DNA from: Ulvibacterium marinum
Lineage (GTDB): Bacteria; Bacteroidota; Bacteroidia; Flavobacteriales; Flavobacteriaceae
DNA: 64,000 nucleotides
NCBI RefSeq assembly: GCF_003626755.1
Contig: NZ_RBCJ01000006.1
Location: 310,001 to 374,000 of the forward strand
Reading direction: 5' to 3'
Shown: positions 36,420 to 45,389 of the stretch, piece by piece
Layout: every line of letters starts with the position of its first letter
How positions within the stretch are numbered: position 1 is the stretch's first letter
Translations under genes and position numbers: made by a program
The notes under the pieces: model-generated
The model's input: the letters and a program-made list of their open reading frames with translations, nothing else
Database searches by the model: none
What the model was told of the DNA's origin: nothing

Positions 36420-36447
36420 GGGAGTGGATAAGCTCCACTCCCTTTTT
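36420..36447 (+). terminator. Strong terminator directly before the next start codon
   Basis: GGGAGTGGA (36420-36428) pairs with TCCACTCCC (36434-36442), loop TAAGC, then TTTTT (36443-36447). The ATG of the next gene is at 36450, so that gene starts 3 bases after the T-run. Confidence 0.85.
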
Positions 36448-36449
36448 CA

Positions 36450-36782
36450 ATGGGAAGTACCAAGACAAAAAAATGGTTTGGGATACTATTGACAACCGTA
36501 CTTTTACTTCAGTTGTCATACCATACCCTGCATGTCTTAACTTCTCATGTTTTTAGTTCATGTGATCATCACAGTGTACATGACACCCAAATTGAAGAAC
36601 AATCCTTTTCCTGCGAACTGTGCGCAAAATTATTGGGTCAAACCGTTTACCTATGGTTTTGCACACTAATCCTTTTAGGGTTCGTAGCGGCCTTTGCAAT
36701 TATAAGCGTACAAGACCCCTATTTTAGGCCCAGAACCCTGGCCATTCGCTCTTTGAGAGGCCCTCCCTCGCCCACATTCTAA
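36450..36782 (+). CDS. Small His/Cys membrane protein B (metal-related, unknown)
   Basis: 110 residues. Hydrophobic segment at about 9-28, then a cluster of possible metal ligands (His25, His28, His33, Cys38, His40, His41, His44, Cys55, Cys58). A second membrane helix at about 66-86 follows, and the tail ends RGPPSPTF. Same general plan as protein A at 35291 (HH then CELC then RxPPS), so the two are paralogous or convergent. The start codon is immediately after an intrinsic terminator, so expression must depend on readthrough or on an internal promoter. Upstream of the GTPase operon by 119 bases. Confidence 0.65.
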   Translation: MGSTKTKKWFGILLTTVLLLQLSYHTLHVLTSHVFSSCDHHSVHDTQIEEQSFSCELCAKLLGQTVYLWFCTLILLGFVAAFAIISVQDPYFRPRTLAIRSLRGPPSPTF

Positions 36783-36864
36783 AGATACTCCTGCTGTTCA
36801 AGACATCTCTCTTGAATACTGAAATTCAACGCTTTGCAATCTAAATATTTGTTGTAGAGTGGTT

Positions 36865-36879
36865 ATGATATGATATCAT
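36865..36879. promoter_or_regulatory. 15-bp palindrome, candidate operator of the GTPase/ABC/TonB operon
   Basis: ATGATAT (36865-36871), central G, ATATCAT (36873-36879): a perfect inverted repeat 22 bases before the GTPase start. Its layout is reminiscent of Fur/Zur-family sites, and a Fur-family regulator is encoded at 53863. Sequence differs from the palindrome at 57046. Confidence 0.5.
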
Positions 36880-36901
36880 TTTATTTTAAAAACCATTAAT
36901 A

Positions 36902-38119
36902 ATGGCAAAATTGCCCGTAACCGTATTGAGTGGTTTTTTGGGCGCGGGTAAGACCACGCTGCTCAACCACATCCTGCATAACAAAGAGGGCCTTAAAGTG
37001 GCCGTCATCGTCAATGATATGAGCGAGGTAAATATCGATGCCCAACTCGTACAGAACGAAAATACCCTTTCCCGTACCGAGGAAAGGCTTGTCGAAATGT
37101 CGAATGGCTGTATCTGCTGCACACTTCGGGAAGACCTGATGGTGGAGGTAGAAAAATTGGCAAAGGAGAACAGGTTTGACTATTTATTGATAGAAAGTAC
37201 CGGTATCTCCGAACCCATTCCCGTGGCGCAGACCTTTAGTTTTGCCAGCGAGGACGGCAGTATTGACCTGAGCCGATTCAGTTATATCGACACCATGGTC
37301 ACGGTAGTGGACACTTTTAATTTCCTAAAGGATTTTTCAAGCCCGGATTACCTCGCTTCCCGTAACTTGACTGATATGGAGGGCGACGATCGCACCATTG
37401 TGAACCTTTTGACGGATCAAGTAGAGTTCGCCAATGTAATCTTATTGAACAAGGTTGATTTAGTTACGGAGGAAGAACTACGGAACCTCTACGATATGTT
37501 ACACAAGTTAAACCCTAGTGCACGAATTCTTCCTACTAAAAATTCAGAAGTACCCCTACGGGAAGTATTGAAGACGGGCCTGTTCGATTTCGAAGAGGCC
37601 GAAACCTCGGCCGGTTGGATACAAGAGCTTCAGAACGATCATGTTCCGGAGACCGAGGAATATGGAATCGGCTCGTTCGTGTTTCGCAATAAGCGGCCTT
37701 TCCACCCTAAACGTTTCCTGGACTATGTAAACAACCATTTCCCCCCGAACGTCATCCGCAGCAAGGGCTTGTTTTGGTTATCCTCACGGCCGGACCAAGC
37801 GTTGGTATGGAGTACGGCGGGTGGTTCTACAAAAGTAGATCCTGCCGGGGTCTGGTGGGCTTCCATGCCCTTTTCGGAACGCATTAACTATGCTTCTTTT
37901 GTTAACAACCAAAAACTGATCGAGTCGGAATGGGCCACTCCCTTCGGAGACCGGAAGATAGAACTTGTCTTGATTGGGCAACATCTTGATGTTCCCTCAA
38001 TAACCAAACAACTTGAAGAATGTTTGCTTAGTGATAGGGAAGTCATCGATTGGAAAAGGGGAAATTTCCCTACTACGGATGATTGGCCCATAGAAAACTA
38101 TCAACATACAAACGCATAA
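36902..38119 (+). CDS. COG0523 (CobW/ZNG1-type) metal-chaperone GTPase
   Basis: 405 residues. Walker [16 protein letters not shown] (about 11-25), the metal-binding CxCC motif in [11 protein letters not shown] (Cys about 71, 73, 74) and ESTGISEP (Walker B region) are all present. The C-terminal CobW_C domain ([23 protein letters not shown]...) continues to about residue 395. Family members deliver Zn, Co or other metals to target proteins using GTP hydrolysis, and are often expressed during zinc starvation. First gene of a tight operon (next start 10 bases on), with a palindrome just upstream. This is the main reason to see the operon as metal-related. Confidence 0.93.
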   Translation: MAKLPVTVLSGFLGAGKTTLLNHILHNKEGLKVAVIVNDMSEVNIDAQLVQNENTLSRTEERLVEMSNGCICCTLREDLMVEVEKLAKENRFDYLLIESTGISEPIPVAQTFSFASEDGSIDLSRFSYIDTMVTVVDTFNFLKDFSSPDYLASRNLTDMEGDDRTIVNLLTDQVEFANVILLNKVDLVTEEELRNLYDMLHKLNPSARILPTKNSEVPLREVLKTGLFDFEEAETSAGWIQELQNDHVPETEEYGIGSFVFRNKRPFHPKRFLDYVNNHFPPNVIRSKGLFWLSSRPDQALVWSTAGGSTKVDPAGVWWASMPFSERINYASFVNNQKLIESEWATPFGDRKIELVLIGQHLDVPSITKQLEECLLSDREVIDWKRGNFPTTDDWPIENYQHTNA

Positions 38120-38129
38120 ATTAAAAGAT

Positions 38130-38846
38130 ATGATTATCACGAACAATCTCACAAAGGAATATGGCGACCAAACTGCCCTTGACCATCTAAACCTTAACGT
38201 AAAGGAAGGCGAAATCTATTGCCTTCTCGGGGCCAATGGCGCTGGAAAAACTACCACTATCAACTTGTTGTTAGGCTTTATCGAGCCTACGTCGGGCAGT
38301 GCTTTCATCAACCAATTGAACGTTCAGGAAAACCTAAGGACCACTAAACGATTTTTGGCGTACATACCGGAAAATCTGATGCTTTATCCTAGTCTCACTG
38401 CGGTGGAAAACTTGGATTACTTTTCGGGAATCGCAGGAAAAAAATTGTCCGATTCTGATTTAAGGGGATTCTTAAAGGAAGCCGGGTTGCAGCTGGAAGC
38501 CTTTGATAAGCGTATTTCAACCTTTTCAAAAGGGATGCGCCAAAAAGTGGGTATTTCAATTGCCCTGGCCAAAGAGGCCAAAGTACTCCTATTGGATGAA
38601 CCCACCTCGGGCTTGGACCCCAAGGCCAGTAACGAATTTGGTTTGTTACTCCAAAAGTTACGAGCTAGGGGCGTGGCCACCTTGATGGCCACACACGACC
38701 TATTTAGGGCCAAAGAGGTGGCCACACATATCGGTATCATGAAGGATGGCCAGTTAAAGGAGCAGTTTATGGCCGATGATATATCCCTATCGGAATTGGA
38801 GGATTCCTATCTACACGCCATGGCGTATAAAGAACTTGCCATATGA
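38130..38846 (+). CDS. ABC transporter ATPase
   Basis: 238 residues. Walker A GANGAGKTTT (about 34-43), signature STFSKGMRQ, Walker B KVLLLDEPTSGLDP and the His switch (ATHD). Belongs to the ABC-2/NatA-NosF class of ATPases that serve simple permease partners. Its stop overlaps the start of the first DUF3526-type permease by 4 bases. It is the only ATPase for the four permeases in this operon, so it probably energises all of them. Confidence 0.93.
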   Translation: MIITNNLTKEYGDQTALDHLNLNVKEGEIYCLLGANGAGKTTTINLLLGFIEPTSGSAFINQLNVQENLRTTKRFLAYIPENLMLYPSLTAVENLDYFSGIAGKKLSDSDLRGFLKEAGLQLEAFDKRISTFSKGMRQKVGISIALAKEAKVLLLDEPTSGLDPKASNEFGLLLQKLRARGVATLMATHDLFRAKEVATHIGIMKDGQLKEQFMADDISLSELEDSYLHAMAYKELAI

Positions 38847-40249
38847 TTTTAATGACATTTTTAAAGGAAACCAGGGAATTGCTTCGTGATGGACGTGTTC
38901 GTCTTGCCTTTTTCATTGTAATCTTACTGTTAGGCGTAGCTGTATGGATAAGTGCCCGGCAGTATGAAAATGTGAACGAACAATACGAGGCGGCCAAGAC
39001 GGCCGAGCGCACCATATGGGACAGCCAAGGTGAAAAGAACCCACATTCTGCAGCTCACTATGGTACCTACGCCTTTAAACCCAAATATCCCTTGTCCTTA
39101 GTGGACCAGGGAGTGGATAAGTATGCGGGAACTTCTATTTTTTTGGAAGCCCATAAACGCAACGAGGCCCAATTCAGTGCTGCGGCAGACCAAACAGGTC
39201 TAGCCCGTTTTGGAGACTTGACCCCTGATTTTATTTTACTGTTCATCATTCCTTTGCTTATAATTCTTTTAGGGTACAATAGTTTTACCAAAGAGCGGGA
39301 AATGGGCACCTTGACCTTGTTAAAGAGTCAGGGAATTTCCACTTGGAAATGGATACTGGGAAAGTGGATGGCTCTATTCATTCCCATTCTTGTCATCACG
39401 GCCATCTTGTTTCTTGTGGCTGGCCTACTATTGAGCGGACTAAAGGATTTTGGCATATTCAATTGGAATGCTTTGTTTGTAATGTTTGCGGTATATGTAG
39501 GGTACTACGTTGTTTTCATCAATATAGTTCTATTAATATCCGCAAATACAAAAAAATCCGGTGTTTCCCTGGTAGTTTCACTTTGTGTATGGATTATTGC
39601 CTGTCTGGCGGCACCTAAGGCTGCAAGTAATGTAGCCGAGGCCAAGCATCCGTATCCCACCCGTCAGGAATTTGCGGCCAACGTTTTGAAGGATAAAAAA
39701 GAGGGGCTGGATGGTCATAATCCTTGGAGCAAGGAAGCCAAACGATTACAAGAGACAGTACTGGCAGAGTACGGCGTGGACAGCCTCCATCAACTTCCCT
39801 TTAACTTTGATGGGTATCGAATGCAGAAAGGTGAGGAGCATGAGGCAGAGGTATATTTTAAGCACTACAATTACCTTAAGGAGCAGTTTGTACAACAATC
39901 TGCCGTTTATAGAGGGTTGGCGGCCATTTCACCCTATCTGCCCGCGCGTTTTTTGAGTATGGCCATCGCCCAAACGGATTATGCGACGCACTGGGAATTT
40001 GCCGATGCCGCCGAAGAATACAGAATTGCTACCCAAAAATTTCTGAACGATAATTTTGCCGAGAATTCCGAGTATGGCAATTGGGGCTATCGGGCCGATG
40101 CCGATTTCTGGAAGAACCTGCCAGCCTTTGACTATGACCCGCCAGAACTTGGTTCCATTCTCTCCCGCAATACTTCCAATTTAGGAATTTTAGGTCTATG
40201 GCTACTGGGTTCCTTTAGTCTGCTATTGTTCACTACCAAAACCATTTGA
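38843..40249 (+). CDS. ABC permease, DUF3526 type A (pair 1)
   Basis: 468 residues. One N-terminal membrane helix (about 18-36) is followed by a periplasmic domain with the family block DSQGEKNPHSAAHYG, then five or so helices clustered in 130-260. A second soluble region and a C-terminal helix (LGILGLWLLGSFSLLLF) follow. The sequence aligns by eye with the permease at 45390 (NPHSAAHYGTYAFKP / HPHIAAHYGTFAFKP; KEREMGTL / RERESGTL), so they are paralogues. Transported substrate is unknown. Translationally coupled to the ATPase. The start could also be Met4 at 38852. Confidence 0.85.
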   Translation: MILMTFLKETRELLRDGRVRLAFFIVILLLGVAVWISARQYENVNEQYEAAKTAERTIWDSQGEKNPHSAAHYGTYAFKPKYPLSLVDQGVDKYAGTSIFLEAHKRNEAQFSAAADQTGLARFGDLTPDFILLFIIPLLIILLGYNSFTKEREMGTLTLLKSQGISTWKWILGKWMALFIPILVITAILFLVAGLLLSGLKDFGIFNWNALFVMFAVYVGYYVVFINIVLLISANTKKSGVSLVVSLCVWIIACLAAPKAASNVAEAKHPYPTRQEFAANVLKDKKEGLDGHNPWSKEAKRLQETVLAEYGVDSLHQLPFNFDGYRMQKGEEHEAEVYFKHYNYLKEQFVQQSAVYRGLAAISPYLPARFLSMAIAQTDYATHWEFADAAEEYRIATQKFLNDNFAENSEYGNWGYRADADFWKNLPAFDYDPPELGSILSRNTSNLGILGLWLLGSFSLLLFTTKTI

Positions 40250-40250
40250 T

Positions 40251-41681
40251 ATGTTAACGTATAATTTTAAGTATGAATTAAAGCTACTCTTACGCAGCCG
40301 TTGGATACAACTACTAAGTGTAATACTGTTAGTACTCTTCGGATTTTCGGCCTTTAATGGAAGGCAAAAGGTAGAGAAACGCCAAAGCGATATTACCGCT
40401 GCCCATTCCGAAATGCGGGAGAATGATGCCATGATGCTCATACTTCTAGACTCGGTTGAGCACGGTCTTGAAGTAAGCGTGCCCTATTGGACCGTTCCCT
40501 CTAGCCCCATGGCCTTAGGTAACTATTACCCCAGGGTAGCGGCCATGGAGCCTCAGCCCCTGGCATTTGTGTCTACCGGGCAGGCCGACCTTTTTACCCA
40601 TTATATAAAACCAACGGCCACCGGGGATGACAATGCCCTTAACTTTACTGAAATGACCAGTCCCGTTCAATTGTTGTTCGGTAGTTTTGACCTGGCCTTT
40701 GTCATCATATACTTGCTGCCATTGCTCATTATTGCCTTTTCCTATAATGTGCTTTCGGCCGAAAAGGAGAGCGGCTCTATTCGGCTTTTGGCCGCTCAGC
40801 CCATAACCATTCAAAAATGGGTGATGCAAAAACTGGGGCTGCGTTTTTTTTGGATGGCGATATTGGTCATGGTTACATTGACTTTGGCATTCCTGCTCAT
40901 TGGTATTAATATCATAGCACAGGCAACTTCTTTTCTAGGATTTTTGGCCCTGGTATTGGTTTATATGCTCTTCTGGTTTACCCTCGCATTTTTGGTTAAT
41001 CTACAAGCCGGTAGCTCGGCAAAGAATGCAGTCGCCTTACTTGGGCTATGGGTGGTATTTGTACTTTTTGTTCCCTCGGTCCTAAACCAATTGGGAAACA
41101 CAATTTATCCTATGCCATCGCGTACCTTAATGATCAATGAAATGCGCAACTTAAAAGCGGAAGTCGCCAAAAAACAAGATGAGATACTGGACAACTTTTT
41201 GCGGGATCATCCGGAATATGCCTTAAACGATACAAGCCAATCACGTGGATTTTACCATCGTTATATGGCTTCTCAAAAGCTGATAAAGGAAGAATTGTCC
41301 CCAGTCGTCCAAAAGTATGAAGAACAACTGCAGAAACAACAGGACTGGGTAGGGCGTTTTAAATGGATTTCCCCGGCTATCATTGCCCAGGAATCCTTGA
41401 ACCAAATAGCGGGCACTTCTACTAAGGACTATGCGGACTTTAGAAAACAGGTCATTGCCTTTGCGGAGACCTGGCGAGAACATTTGACACCTTTTTTATA
41501 CAACAATAGAGACTTTTCCCAAAAGGATTATCCCAATCTTCCAAAGTTTGAATACGCACCTATGGATTCCAATAAATGGGCGGCATTACCGTGGCTTGTA
41601 TTCATTTCCATGGGTCTCCTAGGACTTGGATTTTTTGGTTCGACCATTTGGCAAAAAAGTTCAGTTTTATCCGATTACTAA
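40251..41681 (+). CDS. ABC permease, DUF3526 type B (pair 1)
   Basis: 476 residues with the same topology as the upstream gene but a different subfamily, paralogous to the permease at 46820. Shared features are a helix at about 14-32, a periplasmic block with WTVPSSPMALGN and VSTGQADLFTHY, and GSFDLAFVIIYLLPLLIIAF with LSAEKESGSIRLL. With the preceding gene it should form the heterodimeric membrane part of the transporter. Separated from the previous stop by a single base, and followed after one base by the TonB receptor. Confidence 0.85.
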   Translation: MLTYNFKYELKLLLRSRWIQLLSVILLVLFGFSAFNGRQKVEKRQSDITAAHSEMRENDAMMLILLDSVEHGLEVSVPYWTVPSSPMALGNYYPRVAAMEPQPLAFVSTGQADLFTHYIKPTATGDDNALNFTEMTSPVQLLFGSFDLAFVIIYLLPLLIIAFSYNVLSAEKESGSIRLLAAQPITIQKWVMQKLGLRFFWMAILVMVTLTLAFLLIGINIIAQATSFLGFLALVLVYMLFWFTLAFLVNLQAGSSAKNAVALLGLWVVFVLFVPSVLNQLGNTIYPMPSRTLMINEMRNLKAEVAKKQDEILDNFLRDHPEYALNDTSQSRGFYHRYMASQKLIKEELSPVVQKYEEQLQKQQDWVGRFKWISPAIIAQESLNQIAGTSTKDYADFRKQVIAFAETWREHLTPFLYNNRDFSQKDYPNLPKFEYAPMDSNKWAALPWLVFISMGLLGLGFFGSTIWQKSSVLSDY

Positions 41682-41682
41682 A

Positions 41683-44013
41683 ATGGTGCGAATGGTCATT
41701 GTTGTCTTTATGATTACGTCCAAAGGCTTATTGTCTCAAGAACTACTTGTTTCAGGACGGGTGGTAGACCAAAACGGTATTCCACTCCTTGGCGTTACGG
41801 TACAGTTACTCCCGGATGAAGACTATACCAGCACCGATACCTCTGGGTATTTCAGTGTTTCCGTGGATGCCGAAGGAGAGCATACGTTGCGATTTTCGTC
41901 TATCGGTTTTCAGACCATAAATAAGAGCATCGATATAAAAAGGAATCGCCCTGTTCATATAGAGGTGGTTCTTTCGGAAGAGACCGAAACACTGGATGGT
42001 GTTACGGTAACGGGCAAAACAAAAACTCAGGAACTTCGTGAAAGTACGGTCAATGTCTCGGTGATGCAGACAGAACAGTTTTTTACCCGAAATACAAACA
42101 CCAGCGACATCATAAAACAGATTCCCGGCGTAGTGGTTCGACAGACTGGAGGTTTTGGAAGCAATGCCGAAGTATATCTCAATGGGATGACTGGCAAATC
42201 CGTGCCCTTTTTTCTTGATGGCATTCCTTTGTCCTACTATGGTTCCGGTCTCGGACTGAACGTACTTCCGGCCAGTCTCATGGATCAAATTGAAGTATAT
42301 AAAGGAGTGGTGCCCGTGCATCTTGGAGCGGATGCATTGGGCGGAGGTATTAATGTCATTACCCGAAAATCCTATAAGAACTATTTGGACGCTTCTTACT
42401 CCGGAGGATCCTTCAACAGTCATAAAATCAATGTAAACGGGCAATGGGTACATCCGGAAAAGCAGTGGGTCATCGGAATCAATTCATTCTATAACCATTC
42501 CGATAATGATTACAAGGTGGATATTGAGATTCCAGATGAGTTCGGTAACCCCAACCCCGCTACCGTTAGACGTTTTCATGATGGGTTTTCCAATTATTTA
42601 GTGGGTCTGTATGGGGGTGTTTTTGATAAAACATATGCCGACCGTCTGATTTTAAGCGTCCGTTACTCGGGATTGGAAGATGATATTCAGCACAATGCCA
42701 TTATGGCCCAACCCTATGGAGAGGTAACCTATGATGAAGCTACCATAGGAACTTCGCTTGAATATGAGAAAAAGGAAATCCTCAAGAAAACCGATGTAAA
42801 ATGGTACGGGGCCTATAATAAGACCCGCGGACATTTTGTGGATACTACCCTGAACGTATACACCTGGGACGGAAGAGTCTTTGATCGCCGTACCGATGGC
42901 GGCGAAATCTCTACCTCTAGAAATCTATTGGAACTTAATAGCAAGAATGTACTCGGGAGGCTCAATATAATCCATTCCCCATGGAAGAAGGGAAGATTCA
43001 CGTTTAACGTCTTTTCGGCTTGGTTCAGAAGAGTAGGCGAAGACCCGGTGGCCGCCGAATTTTATGGAGAGGATTTTTTTGCAAACCCCACCGTTCTCTT
43101 TAAAAATGCTACAGGTTTTGCTTACGAACACGACTTTTCCGAAAAGTTGACAAGTTATTCTGCGGTAAAACATTTTTGGCTGGATGCCGAGGGATATGCC
43201 ATTCAAAACCTTGAATTTGTACCTAATGCACAGGAAGTTTCCAATTTTGGTTTTCTTCAGTCCCTTCGTTACTACATTACGAAGGATTTTTTGGTCAAGG
43301 CTTCTTATGAATATGCTACAAGACTTCCGGATGAATTTGAACTTTTTGGGGATTTTACAATCATCCGCCCCAATCCCTTCCTTGAACCGGAGCAAAGCCA
43401 TAATCTAAATCTTGGACTACAATGGAACCATTCAAAAATAAACTGGGATGCTAACTTTTTTTATCGTGATACCGATAATATCATTTGGCTAAGGACTTCA
43501 CAGTTTTTTGCCCAGTATCAGAATCTATTGAAGGCACGAACCTTCGGAGCAGATATGGAAGTTCGTCTGCGTCCTTTCGAATTTCTCCAGATTACGGCCA
43601 ATGCTACCTATCAGGATTTGAGAAACCGTTCCCCGAGAAGTGTAACCGGGGCAGTGGATGATCGCTATTTCAATGCACGTTTGCCCAACATTCCATATCT
43701 GTTCGGAAATGGCGAAGTGCGCTTTAACAAGAAAGACCTGCTGGGCCCGGGTAATGTATTCTCTACCTGGTGGTCTGGTAGCTACGTGAACGAGTTTTTC
43801 CTTTTTTGGGAGGTCGATGGCAACAGGGATTTCAAAAATACCATCCCTTCACAGTTCGTACAGAATGTAGGGGTATCCTATACCGCATGGGCCAATAAAG
43901 CTACAGTATCCTTGGAATGTACCAACCTACTGGATGAAAAAGTATTTGACAACTTTAGCGTACAACGGCCTGGCAGGGCTTTTTACGTAACACTAAGAAC
44001 ATTTTTAAATTAA
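41683..44013 (+). CDS. TonB-dependent outer-membrane receptor
   Basis: 776 residues from the ATG at 41683; a longer frame to 41626 exists but overlaps the permease and lacks a signal peptide. Signal peptide (to about 19, LLSQELLV), carboxypeptidase-regulatory-like beta domain (SGRVVDQNGIPLLGVTVQLLPDEDYTS), TonB-box-like stretch, plug (SDIIKQIPGVVVRQTGGFGSNAEVYLNGM) and a 22-strand barrel ending RAFYVTLRTFLN. It is of the siderophore/metal type rather than SusC type: no STN domain and no SusD next to it. With the GTPase and the beta-propeller lipoprotein it points to uptake of a metal complex. Confidence 0.92.
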   Translation: MVRMVIVVFMITSKGLLSQELLVSGRVVDQNGIPLLGVTVQLLPDEDYTSTDTSGYFSVSVDAEGEHTLRFSSIGFQTINKSIDIKRNRPVHIEVVLSEETETLDGVTVTGKTKTQELRESTVNVSVMQTEQFFTRNTNTSDIIKQIPGVVVRQTGGFGSNAEVYLNGMTGKSVPFFLDGIPLSYYGSGLGLNVLPASLMDQIEVYKGVVPVHLGADALGGGINVITRKSYKNYLDASYSGGSFNSHKINVNGQWVHPEKQWVIGINSFYNHSDNDYKVDIEIPDEFGNPNPATVRRFHDGFSNYLVGLYGGVFDKTYADRLILSVRYSGLEDDIQHNAIMAQPYGEVTYDEATIGTSLEYEKKEILKKTDVKWYGAYNKTRGHFVDTTLNVYTWDGRVFDRRTDGGEISTSRNLLELNSKNVLGRLNIIHSPWKKGRFTFNVFSAWFRRVGEDPVAAEFYGEDFFANPTVLFKNATGFAYEHDFSEKLTSYSAVKHFWLDAEGYAIQNLEFVPNAQEVSNFGFLQSLRYYITKDFLVKASYEYATRLPDEFELFGDFTIIRPNPFLEPEQSHNLNLGLQWNHSKINWDANFFYRDTDNIIWLRTSQFFAQYQNLLKARTFGADMEVRLRPFEFLQITANATYQDLRNRSPRSVTGAVDDRYFNARLPNIPYLFGNGEVRFNKKDLLGPGNVFSTWWSGSYVNEFFLFWEVDGNRDFKNTIPSQFVQNVGVSYTAWANKATVSLECTNLLDEKVFDNFSVQRPGRAFYVTLRTFLN

Positions 44014-44038
44014 ACCTATACACTTAAATCCAAGCAAA

Positions 44039-45295
44039 ATGAAAAAAGTATTTTTTAAGAATTGGCAACTTCTTTTAATTCTGGCACTAATGGGAATCGT
44101 CTCGTCTAGTTGCAGTAGTGACGATAATGATCCCCCTGTAGTTGACAGTACGCCAACGCCAGATCCTACACCTGATCCAACCCCGGATCCTGTAGTGGTC
44201 AATTTTGGACTATCCACCGTCGGGGGGGCTTTCCCCAACCAAACTACTTATATCCAAGGACTTACCGATTTGGATTTCACTACTATAGGCAACGACATGG
44301 CCACAGAATTGGCGGCCAATGGCGGAGCGGGGACGGTATCGTATAACAAGGCACTTTATACCTCACCTTTTGGTGCACCCGCTACGCTGGTCAAGTATGT
44401 GTTTGATGATGAAGGGAACGCTGTGGAGGAAGAGCGCATAGTGGTTCCCGGTGCAAACGTTTTCTCTACCCTGTATTTTGAAAGTGAGACCGTTGCCTAT
44501 GGCTCAGTGGCCGGAGGTATTTCAAAATTGATCGTATTTGATCCAAGTACTATGCGTATAACCGATGAGGTGTCCCTAAGTTCGGTGACCAGCAGATTTC
44601 CCGAAGCTACTCGCACGTATTATCTGGACATGATGGAGAGGGACGGTAAATTGTTTATGGGAGTGCACTATGAGAACAACTTTGTTCCTGTGAATGATTC
44701 CGCCTATGTGGCGGTTATTGATCTGGACTCAAGAGCGGTAGAAAAGGTAATTTCAGATGAAAGAACAGGAATGGTTTTTGGCGGACCATCTTCCAATTCG
44801 GGAATGGTTAAGGCAGACAACGGGGATATTTATGTACACGGCCTAGGAACTACAATGAGTGGAGGAAGTAGCCCCAGCGGTCTGTTAAGAATTGCAAACG
44901 CACAGACTTCTTTCGATCCTGATTACTTTCTTGACTTGAATACGGCCACAGGCAATGTATGTTATGGAATTAACTTGATGCCCAATGGCCGTGCCTTTAC
45001 ATCCAGGGTAGAGGATGAAAGCGACTTTTTTGAATTTCTTACCGGTGAACCCCAATTCAAATACGTGGAGCTTGATCTAGAGAACCGTACAAGTATTGGC
45101 GAGGTAGCGGACCTTCCTATCACATATGCATCAAGGAGTATGATCATACGTCCAAATTCAGGAGATGAACTGCTTTTCTCTACGGCCACCAATGATGAAA
45201 ATGCGGTGTATAGTTTCGATGCGGCAACGGGCTCGGTAAGCAAAAAATTTGTATCGACCGGAGGATTCATCAACGGTCTGGAGCTATTGAATTAA
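44039..45295 (+). CDS. Beta-propeller surface lipoprotein (DUF4374-like)
   Basis: 418 residues, lipobox SSSC (Cys about 25) followed by SSDDND and a PTPDPTPDPTPDP linker that spaces the domain from the membrane. The rest is repeated four-stranded blades (SETVAYGSVAGGISKLIVFDPSTMRITDEVSL; DSAYVAVIDLDSRAVEKVIS; GELLFSTATNDENAVYSFDAATGSVSKKF), the pattern of DUF4374-type propellers. Such lipoproteins partner TonB receptors for siderophore uptake in gut Bacteroidota (XusB of XusABC is the example I recall). Here it directly follows the receptor gene. Confidence 0.8.
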   Translation: MKKVFFKNWQLLLILALMGIVSSSCSSDDNDPPVVDSTPTPDPTPDPTPDPVVVNFGLSTVGGAFPNQTTYIQGLTDLDFTTIGNDMATELAANGGAGTVSYNKALYTSPFGAPATLVKYVFDDEGNAVEEERIVVPGANVFSTLYFESETVAYGSVAGGISKLIVFDPSTMRITDEVSLSSVTSRFPEATRTYYLDMMERDGKLFMGVHYENNFVPVNDSAYVAVIDLDSRAVEKVISDERTGMVFGGPSSNSGMVKADNGDIYVHGLGTTMSGGSSPSGLLRIANAQTSFDPDYFLDLNTATGNVCYGINLMPNGRAFTSRVEDESDFFEFLTGEPQFKYVELDLENRTSIGEVADLPITYASRSMIIRPNSGDELLFSTATNDENAVYSFDAATGSVSKKFVSTGGFINGLELLN

Positions 45296-45389
45296 GCAAG
45301 TGTTGCTAGAAAGCGATAAACTATCGAATAAGAAAACGCTTTGAATACCTAAGACTGGTTGATTGCTCTGTTAAAAAACCATTTGGAAA

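Noticed and set aside
42000-42250. SusC-type assignment for the receptor at 41683
   Set aside because: No STN domain, no SusD neighbour and shorter than SusC; a siderophore/metal-type receptor fits better.
41806-42453. 215-codon open frame antisense to the TonB receptor
   Set aside because: The plus-strand receptor shows strong domain order and operon coupling; the antisense frame has no motif and is a codon-bias shadow.
44145-44200. PTPDP-encoding repeat in the propeller lipoprotein
   Set aside because: A simple spacer linker, not a mobile or regulatory repeat.
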